Shown here piece after piece: positions 1 to 5,147 of a stretch of DNA of 5,147 bases (position 1 is the first letter of the stretch; each line of letters begins with the position of its first letter). The position numbers were made by a program, and so were the translations under genes. Origin of the DNA: an uncultured Clostridia bacterium (lineage in GTDB: Bacteria > Bacillota > Clostridia > TANB77 > CAG-508). The notes beneath the pieces were generated by a model. That model searched no databases and was not told the origin of the DNA. It saw only the letters and a program-made list of their open reading frames with translations. The DNA lies in the NCBI GenBank assembly GCA_944386375.1, contig CALXAW010000091.1, forward strand, positions 1 through 5,147. Reading direction: 5' to 3'.

Positions 1-950
1 GCTGGAATACCTGCCTCAAACGCATATGGCTTTGCTGCTGTTTCGGCTTGTGCTGTTGAATTTGGGTGTACTCTCCAATGGTACAATACCTTTGGTATAT
101 GCACTATTTTATTTGTGTTTTCTGCAACACGTAATATTATGTCAAAATCTTGTGCTCCGTCATATTTGCTTCTTTCGCCACCAAGTTTTTGCATAAGTTC
201 TTTTTTAAATACACTAAAATGGCAAATATAATTATTTGCTCTTAAAAAATCAAGTGAAAAGTCTGGTTTAAAATGTGGATTAAATCTAGGTTTGTCTAAT
301 GTTGTTATTTTATCTTCGTCTGTATATATAAATTCTACATCTGGATTTTCGTTTATTGCTTTTACTACTTCATATAATGAGAATACAGGAAGCAAGTCAT
401 CATGGTCAAATAATGCTATAAAGTCTCCTGTTGCAAGTTTTATACATTCATTTGTATTACCTGCGATTCCTTTGTTTTCGTTTAGGTATTTATATTTTAT
501 TCTACTATCTTTATTTATTATTGGTTTTAATTCCATATCTTCTTCTGGGCTACCATCTGCTAAGCATAATTCCCAATTAGTATATGTTTGGTTAATTAAG
601 CAATCTACTAGTTCTTCGAAAAATTTATATGGTGTTTTATACATTGGTACTAATATACTAATTTTAGGTTCATAATTAAATTTATGTTTACGTTGCATTT
701 CTATTTCTTCTGGTGTTGGCTCTATTGCATCAATTAATTTTTGGTAAGAATTATTTAAGTTATCTGCTGGAATAACTCCTAATAATACTCCTTTTAGCTT
801 AGCAAATGCTGTTTTAAAACCTTCTTCTTTTATTAGTTGTATCATTTTTTTAATATTACTTATTCGTAAACTTTTTACTATTTTATTGCATACTCGTAAA
901 AATTTTCTTATTTTTCCACCCTCAGGAAATAACTTGTCTCTTATTCTCAT
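1..950 (-). CDS. Family 2 glycosyltransferase (3' end cut by window)
   Basis: This gene starts at the ATG at 950 and stays open to the window start, giving 316 residues without a stop, so the C-terminus is missing. It adds a sugar from a nucleotide-sugar donor to the growing glycan at the inner membrane face. After a basic leader of about 95 residues comes a GT-A domain: ISILVPMYKTP at 97-107, the nucleotide-binding ADGS at 131-134, the metal-binding DHDD at 182-185, TDED at 210-213, GAQDFD at 265-270 and IPKVLYHWRVH at 285-295. That last stretch followed by AKPYAFEAG is typical of long clostridial glycosyltransferases that carry a second transferase domain afterwards, so a second domain outside the window is likely. 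AGGAGG lies nine bases before the start and overlaps the stop codon of the preceding gene, which suggests translational coupling. The sugar and linkage cannot be read from the sequence. Confidence 0.94.
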   Translation of the reverse strand, partial: MRIRDKLFPEGGKIRKFLRVCNKIVKSLRISNIKKMIQLIKEEGFKTAFAKLKGVLLGVIPADNLNNSYQKLIDAIEPTPEEIEMQRKHKFNYEPKISILVPMYKTPYKFFEELVDCLINQTYTNWELCLADGSPEEDMELKPIINKDSRIKYKYLNENKGIAGNTNECIKLATGDFIALFDHDDLLPVFSLYEVVKAINENPDVEFIYTDEDKITTLDKPRFNPHFKPDFSLDFLRANNYICHFSVFKKELMQKLGGERSKYDGAQDFDIILRVAENTNKIVHIPKVLYHWRVHPNSTAQAETAAKPYAFEAGIP

Positions 951-959
951 ATATATTTT

Positions 960-965
960 CCTCCT
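960..965 (-). promoter_or_regulatory. Ribosome binding site of the glycosyltransferase gene, overlapping the upstream stop codon
   Basis: The minus strand reads TAGGAGG followed by nine A/T bases and ATG. The perfect AGGAGG shares its first two bases with the TAG stop of the WbdD-like gene, so ribosomes ending there can restart on the glycosyltransferase. Confidence 0.85.
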
Positions 966-2628
966 ACTTATCTGTTCCCTTTATTTTTCTTAATGGTTTT
1001 GTTATTTTCCACGAAGTAGAATTAACAATTCCTGCTATTTCTTGTTCTTTTTGTTTTATTGTGCTTATTGCTTCTTCCATTCCATCTTCTAATACTTTAA
1101 TTCTTCCATCTTTTTGTATTAATAACTCTTGACAGTCTTTTAATATTTTTTCTTTATCATGTTCTAGTGTTTTTATTCTATTTTTTAAATCTGCCTTTTG
1201 TACTGCCTTTACATGCAATAACCACATATCTTTGTCTCTTGTTTGTTCTTGTAAGATATCGTCTAATTTTTTAAATAATGCTATTTGCTCTTGTGTTATT
1301 TTTAATTCTTCAAATATTTTACTAATATCAATATATTTTGCAAGTTCTGTAAAATATATTATTGCTCTATATATTATAAATTCTACTGGTATATTTTTTT
1401 CTTTCCATTCTTGGTCATAAAAATAAAATTTATTATCTATATAAAAACAATTTTTAAAATTTAGGTCCCATAGCCCCTCTTCTACAAAGTTTAAGTTTTC
1501 TATTTCTTGTTTTTCGTAATTTATTTGGTATTTGTCAAATACATTGGTTTGGCTATTTGTTTTTGATAATTTAGTTTGTATTTCTGTTTTAAATTCTTTT
1601 ATTATAGCTATTACTTCTTGTAGCTTATTTTGTTTGCATTTTTCTATTATTATTTTATCTAAAGTTTCTGCTTCATATTGATATTTACTAATTATTCTAT
1701 TTTCGTCATAACTGTCTATTGTATTTATATTGTTTTGTTTTAAAATATCTATATTATTTTTTATTTCGTTTATATGATTTTGTGCTTTATCATTTAATGC
1801 ATATTTATATACATTTTCTCCTTGAATTATTGTTTGAATTCTATATTGTGGTTTTCGTATATTTGAAAATGCTACAAATTCTATATTGTTTTCTTGCAAA
1901 GTCTCTTCTGAACATTCTATTAAAAATGAATTTGCATAATTTTTAAATTCTTCTTCATCTTCTTCTAATATTGTTTTAAATTTCTCGGTTTCATTTAATG
2001 CTACAACCACATTATCATCATATATTGTTAAATTTCTTCCTATTGTTTCAAAATCTGGCAAATGCTTGTCTGTAAAAATTACATTTGGTACTATATAGTT
2101 TGGTAATGGATAATAAAATTTTCTATTTTTTAAGTTTTGATTTTCTAGTATTGCTTCTATTTTATTTTTTCCTAACAATGTACAAGCATTATCATTTTTT
2201 TCTGTACACAAATTATTTATTCCTAGTCTATTATCTGTTGCAATTATAAAAACTCCATCTGGTTTTAAATATTGTTTTAAATGCCCAATTAATTCTTCTG
2301 GTGTTTTATTAAATACTTTTTGTGCATATTCTAAAATACCTATTAATGTTATATAGTCAAATTGTCCTTGTGGTCGTATATTTTCTGGGCTTTGCACTAT
2401 TATTGCTATTTTAGCTTTATGTTGTAATTTTTGCTTTACTTCATTTTTTATTTCTTCTGAAAAGCTAACTGATACCACTTCTCTATTGTTTTGGCCTAAA
2501 GTTTCTGTAATTTCCGCTTCTTGAGTTCCTATTTCTAATATAGAACTACCTTCTTTAAATGGATACCAACTAATTATGTTTTTTCTTAAGCTCTTCGTAG
2601 TATTTATTGTGCTTTGCTCTAAATTCAA
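964..2628 (-). CDS. WbdD-like protein: SAM-methyltransferase-like domain, kinase-like domain, coiled coil and basic tail
   Basis: This is probably a cytoplasmic, membrane-associated glycan-modifying or chain-terminating enzyme of 554 residues. Residues about 15-240 match a Rossmann methyltransferase: ILEIG at 30-34, FDYITLIGILEYA at 90-102, ATDNRLG at 130-136 and FYYPLPNY at 171-178. The SAM loop is degenerate (GTQEAE instead of GxGxG). Residues about 250-460 look kinase-like: VYKYAL supplies Lys275, HINEIK supplies Glu288, WDLNFKN supplies Asp388 and Asn393 (D plus five, as in HGDLxxxN loops), and YDQEW supplies Asp405. Residues about 473-533 are a charged coiled coil, followed by STSWKITKPLRK at 537-548. 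The TTG start is supported by GGGGTG seven bases upstream and by the absence of any Met before residue 468. The order of domains equals E. coli WbdD, which caps O9a glycan. It is 15 bases downstream of the previous gene. The likely product class is firm; the capping role is inference. Confidence 0.9.
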   Translation of the reverse strand: MNLEQSTINTTKSLRKNIISWYPFKEGSSILEIGTQEAEITETLGQNNREVVSVSFSEEIKNEVKQKLQHKAKIAIIVQSPENIRPQGQFDYITLIGILEYAQKVFNKTPEELIGHLKQYLKPDGVFIIATDNRLGINNLCTEKNDNACTLLGKNKIEAILENQNLKNRKFYYPLPNYIVPNVIFTDKHLPDFETIGRNLTIYDDNVVVALNETEKFKTILEEDEEEFKNYANSFLIECSEETLQENNIEFVAFSNIRKPQYRIQTIIQGENVYKYALNDKAQNHINEIKNNIDILKQNNINTIDSYDENRIISKYQYEAETLDKIIIEKCKQNKLQEVIAIIKEFKTEIQTKLSKTNSQTNVFDKYQINYEKQEIENLNFVEEGLWDLNFKNCFYIDNKFYFYDQEWKEKNIPVEFIIYRAIIYFTELAKYIDISKIFEELKITQEQIALFKKLDDILQEQTRDKDMWLLHVKAVQKADLKNRIKTLEHDKEKILKDCQELLIQKDGRIKVLEDGMEEAISTIKQKEQEIAGIVNSTSWKITKPLRKIKGTDK

Positions 2629-2635
2629 TAAAAAA

Positions 2636-2643
2636 CACCCCTT
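2636..2643 (-). promoter_or_regulatory. Ribosome binding site that fixes the TTG start of the WbdD-like gene
   Basis: The minus strand reads TAA (stop of the previous gene), then AAGGGGTG, then seven A/T bases and TTG. The spacing is ideal for TTG at 2628. No ATG or GTG start occurs nearby in frame, so this site decides the start. Confidence 0.75.
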
Positions 2644-3858
2644 TTATTTTTTCTGTAACATACCAGATATTTTTCTTAAAATAGCTGTTACTTTCCAACT
2701 TTTAGAATTGTATAGTTCGTTTATTTCTTTTGATAATTTGTTGTTTTCGTTTTTTAAGTTTTGATTCTCTGTTTTTAAATTTATAAGTTTTTCTTCGTTT
2801 CTATATATTAGTTTAGATAATTTTTGTGCATTTTGTTTATTAAATTGTACTGATATATCTTCTGGTATTGTTACTATATATTCATTTTCTATCATCCAAT
2901 TTTCTAGTATTTTTAAATATTGGTTTATATCCATTTCTGCATTTAAAATATCTGTCATTTGAGAAAGTCTTTTTTTTTTTTTTTTTTCAAATTCTTTTTT
3001 ATGTAAAATTGCATGATATAACAATGTATATATATATTCATTGTTTGATATTGTGTAAAAACCCTTTTCGTTATATATTCTATTGTGAATCAAGTTGTTT
3101 TCTAATTCTTTGCAATAATATCCGTCTCCTAAGTATCTTAAGTCAAAATATGCATTGTTATTTTTTACTTGTGTTACATAGTGTACCCTATATTCTTCTT
3201 GAAATACCTTTTTTGCATTTAATATATATGCACAATCTATATGTGATGTACATATTACATCTATATCATTATGTTTATTTACATATATTTCATCTGGAAG
3301 TATTTCGTAATTTCTTAGTAATGCATATTCTATGCAATTATTTAATGCATAAAACATATCTTTTACGTCATTCCAGCCATTTGCACCAAATAGGTCTTGT
3401 TGCAAATTGATAATTTCTCTACTATTTAGATTTTGTGCTAAAAAATCATTTATATTTTTTCCAAGTAAAAGTGTTATATCATGATTTGTTTCCTTTGGGT
3501 CATTTGTTGCATGTATTTTATGACCCCCACCAGTTAATTTTCTATAATATGTTTTCTTATCAAACATATTTACATTAACTGTTTTATCTCCCTTACTTGT
3601 TGCTCTTGTTTCATATTTTGGTGCTTTGTCTTTTACTATAATTAGCAAAAATGGTCCATTTCCACAATGTTGTTCTTTTCCACTTCCTGCTGGCAAGTTT
3701 GTACCATAAAATCTTGATAAATTTTCTGAAAATTTATCTTTGCTCCACTCTATTTTATATTGTGCTAATATTTCAAAACTTTTTTCCATATCAGCTAATA
3801 TTTCTTCTTTTTTATTTAATGCATTTTGCCATATTATAAATAAGTGGATTTCTTCCAT
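2644..3858 (-). CDS. Unrecognised polysaccharide-locus protein: possible NDK-like N-domain, nucleotidyltransferase-like middle, C-terminal coiled coil
   Basis: I cannot name this protein of about 404 residues. I prefer the ATG at 3858 because AAAGGA sits 8 bases upstream. The ATG three codons earlier (3867) has AGG directly against it, leaving no spacing. Residues 5-10 (HLFIIW) open a region to about 140 that ends in GGGHKIHATNDPKET and resembles the strand/His pattern of nucleoside diphosphate kinases (candidate His116). Residues 180-202 read LLRNYE..LPDE..NDIDVI, with Asp198/Asp200 and a later FDLR (Asp239), the acidic pattern of nucleotidyltransferase folds. Residues about 361-383 have regular Leu/Ile/Asn heptads, followed by a basic tail with SWKVTAILRK. 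No signal peptide or membrane helix is visible, so a cytoplasmic, membrane-associated enzyme is likely. Five Lys (292-296) are encoded by an 18-base A-run. Its place between the exporter ATPase and a WbdD-like protein suggests glycan priming, modification or capping. It is certainly a gene; both domain assignments are inference. Confidence 0.9.
   Translation of the reverse strand: MEEIHLFIIWQNALNKKEEILADMEKSFEILAQYKIEWSKDKFSENLSRFYGTNLPAGSGKEQHCGNGPFLLIIVKDKAPKYETRATSKGDKTVNVNMFDKKTYYRKLTGGGHKIHATNDPKETNHDITLLLGKNINDFLAQNLNSREIINLQQDLFGANGWNDVKDMFYALNNCIEYALLRNYEILPDEIYVNKHNDIDVICTSHIDCAYILNAKKVFQEEYRVHYVTQVKNNNAYFDLRYLGDGYYCKELENNLIHNRIYNEKGFYTISNNEYIYTLLYHAILHKKEFEKKKKKRLSQMTDILNAEMDINQYLKILENWMIENEYIVTIPEDISVQFNKQNAQKLSKLIYRNEEKLINLKTENQNLKNENNKLSKEINELYNSKSWKVTAILRKISGMLQKK
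2970..2987 (-). repeat. 18-base A homopolymer inside a coding region
   Basis: Eighteen uninterrupted T on the plus strand, read as A18 on the coding strand. It encodes the Lys run after Phe-Glu in the 404-residue protein. It is in frame as given. Runs this long are prone to replication or transcription slippage, and also to sequencing error. Loss of one A gives a TGA at 2955-2957; gain of one A gives a TGA at 2882-2884. Confidence 0.97.
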
Positions 3859-3866
3859 ATATGCCA

Positions 3867-3872
3867 TCCTTT
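3867..3872 (-). promoter_or_regulatory. Ribosome binding site that favours the second ATG of the 404-residue protein
   Basis: AAAGGA on the minus strand is eight bases before the ATG at 3858. It overlaps the first base of the earlier ATG at 3867, which therefore has no usable spacing. This supports the shorter protein starting MEEIHLF. Confidence 0.65.
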
Positions 3873-5147
3873 CTATTCTTCAATTTGCTTAAAGCTTACT
3901 TCTGGGTCTATTTTAAAGTAACCTACTAGTTTTTTGTCTGATATAACTTCAAATATTACTGCATCATAATTTCTATTCATTACTATATGATTTCCATTTT
4001 CATCATATCTACTACAACTTATTGATAATGTATATTTTCCTGGAGCTAAAGGTAATTTTTGCTTAAATTCGAATATATAACTTTTACCTTTTTCGCATTT
4101 TCCTGTGTCTATTCCTAAAAAGTTTGTGTTTGTACCACAAATTTCGTTTCCATGAAAATCTTTTACTGTTATAGACATTGTTGGACATTCTATATTTTCG
4201 TTAAATAAAACTTTTAGCTTTATACTTACTTCTTCGCTATTATCTATTGTTGGCTCTGGGTTTCCTTTTTTATTAAATATACCATAATCATATATGTGTG
4301 CTTCATTATTTCCATAGCTCATCATGTCTGGGTTTAATGTGAAATGCTTTTTCCACTCATCTTCTTCATTTAATACTATATTACCTGCTGTTTCTATAGT
4401 GGCTTTTTTATCTTGATAATTTTCGTCTAACATACCTGTAATTAGCTTTTTATATAGTTCTACACCTGGTTTTACCTCTCCATCGAATATTTTTTTACCT
4501 TTATCTAAAACTATTGCTTTATTACAATTTTTTAGCACATCTGCAACACTATGTGTTACAAACAAAATTGTTTTACCCTGTTTTTTAAATGTCTCAAACT
4601 TTTTAAAACATTTTAATTGAAATGCCATATCCCCAACAGACAATACCTCATCTACTATTAATATATCTGGATCTACATTTATAGCACATGCAAAAGCAAG
4701 ACGTGCAAACATACCTGAAGAATAAGTTTTTACTGGTTGATATAAGTGGTCACCTATATCTGCAAAATCTATTATCTCTTGTTCTTTTGCCTTTACCTCT
4801 TCTTCTGTTAGGCCCATTACTTGTCCATGTTGATATATATTTTCTATTCCTGTAAGTTCTGGGTTAAATGCTGTACCCAATTCTAGCAAAGAGCTAACCT
4901 TACCCTTAATTTCTATATTACCTTCTGTAGGAACAGCAACACCTGTAATTAGTTTTAAAAGAGTAGACTTACCAGCACCATTTCTACCAAGTATACCTAG
5001 CACTTCTCCTTTTTTTAGTTCTAAATTAAAATCAGAAAGAGCAGTAAAAGTAGTATGATTATGGTAGCCTGGCACTACAGCCTCTAAAAGCCTTGCTTTT
5101 TTACCATCAAACATTTTATACTCTTTTTTTAAATTAGTAATTTTCAA
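3873..5147 (-). CDS. wzt: Wzt-type polysaccharide ABC transporter ATP-binding protein with C-terminal carbohydrate-binding domain (5' end at window edge)
   Basis: This is the cytoplasmic ATPase of an ABC exporter for a lipid-linked polysaccharide; its membrane partner (Wzm) is not in the window. Numbering from the edge codon, the Walker A motif GRNGAGKST is at residues 54-62, the signature YSSGM (the Wzt/TagH form of LSGGQ) at 142-146, Walker B ILIVDE at 162-167, the D-loop SVGD at 170-173 and the switch His at 199. Residues about 260-415 form an all-beta extension with the SYGNNEAHI and LAPGKYTLSISC stretches expected of the Wzt C-terminal domain, which binds the exported glycan or its end cap. 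TagH-type teichoic acid ATPases normally lack this domain. The edge codon is TTG. I think it is an internal Leu and that the true start lies a few codons outside, but a TTG start cannot be excluded. The gene ends in TAG, 14 bases before the preferred start of the next gene. Function is confident; the substrate is unknown. Confidence 0.93.
   Translation of the reverse strand: MKITNLKKEYKMFDGKKARLLEAVVPGYHNHTTFTALSDFNLELKKGEVLGILGRNGAGKSTLLKLITGVAVPTEGNIEIKGKVSSLLELGTAFNPELTGIENIYQHGQVMGLTEEEVKAKEQEIIDFADIGDHLYQPVKTYSSGMFARLAFACAINVDPDILIVDEVLSVGDMAFQLKCFKKFETFKKQGKTILFVTHSVADVLKNCNKAIVLDKGKKIFDGEVKPGVELYKKLITGMLDENYQDKKATIETAGNIVLNEEDEWKKHFTLNPDMMSYGNNEAHIYDYGIFNKKGNPEPTIDNSEEVSIKLKVLFNENIECPTMSITVKDFHGNEICGTNTNFLGIDTGKCEKGKSYIFEFKQKLPLAPGKYTLSISCSRYDENGNHIVMNRNYDAVIFEVISDKKLVGYFKIDPEVSFKQIEE

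Noticed and set aside
292..675. Plus-strand open frame of 127 codons
   Set aside because: It lies opposite the glycosyltransferase, whose minus-strand frame holds clear GT2 motifs (ADGS, DHDD, QDFD, YHWR). The plus-strand product is Ser/Phe/Ile-rich without recognisable motifs.
2125..2145. A 16-base word shared with 2751-2766 as a repeat between two genes
   Set aside because: Both copies encode the low-complexity peptide NQNLKN in AT-rich codons, and flanking bases differ. Chance or compositional convergence explains it.
2970..2987. T-run as a plus-strand intrinsic terminator
   Set aside because: No GC-rich stem precedes it, no plus-strand gene needs ending there, and it lies inside a well-supported minus-strand coding region.
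2868..3410. Plus-strand open frame of 180 codons rich in Phe, Leu, Tyr and His
   Set aside because: It is the antisense of the 404-residue protein, has no ribosome binding site worth noting, and its hydrophobic, low-complexity composition is what AT-rich genes give when read backwards.
3670..3705. GSGKEQ in the 404-residue protein as a P-loop
   Set aside because: The stretch GTNLPAGSGKE does not fit GxxxxGK[ST]: the first Gly is misplaced and Glu follows the Lys. No Walker B partner is apparent.
3865..3867. First in-frame ATG of the 404-residue protein as the start
   Set aside because: The AGG is directly adjacent with no spacing, while the ATG at 3858 has AAAGGA at eight bases and removes only three residues.
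5145..5147. TTG at the window edge as the true start of the ATPase
   Set aside because: No upstream sequence is available to see a ribosome binding site, and Leu at this position followed by KITNLKKEYK would fit an ATG just outside. I treat the 5' end as undetermined.

Overview
The window is a single-strand fragment of a cell-surface polysaccharide locus. It is very AT-rich: codons mostly end in A or T, and Lys, Asn and Ile are mostly AAA, AAT and ATA. Stops are TAG/TAA and Trp is TGG, so the genetic code is standard. Strong AGGAGG-type ribosome binding sites, two TTG codons at gene starts (one at the window edge and ambiguous) and the protein families suggest a low-GC Bacillota, most likely a Clostridia-type bacterium. 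This is inference; another AT-rich phylum is not excluded.

All genes read on the minus strand, so transcription runs from high to low coordinates. They are: (1) a Wzt-type ABC ATPase with a C-terminal carbohydrate-binding domain (5147-3873, 5' end at the window edge); (2) an unrecognised protein of about 404 residues with a possible nucleoside-diphosphate-kinase-like N-terminal region, a nucleotidyltransferase-like Asp motif and a C-terminal coiled coil (3858-2644); (3) a 554-residue protein with a SAM-methyltransferase-like domain, a kinase-like domain, a coiled coil and a basic tail (2628-964); (4) a family 2 glycosyltransferase cut off by the window start (950-1). Gaps between genes are only 13-14 to 15 bases and each holds a ribosome binding site. 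I see no internal promoter or terminator, so this looks like one operon. No stretch over 300 bases lacks a gene.

The layout resembles ABC-transporter-dependent glycan export as in E. coli O8/O9a. There a WbdD protein (methyltransferase, kinase, coiled coil) caps the glycan, and the C-terminal domain of Wzt recognises the cap before export. Gene 3 has the same domain order as WbdD and lies in the same operon as a Wzt with the cap-reading domain. Points for a second look are a degenerate SAM-binding loop beside an intact kinase-like Asp/Asn/Asp set in gene 3, the unusual two-domain gene 2, an 18-base A-run inside gene 2 where one-base slippage would remove the C-terminal quarter, and a near-identical C-terminal tail shared by genes 2 and 3. 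The permease partner (Wzm) is not in the window and probably lies upstream, beyond position 5147.
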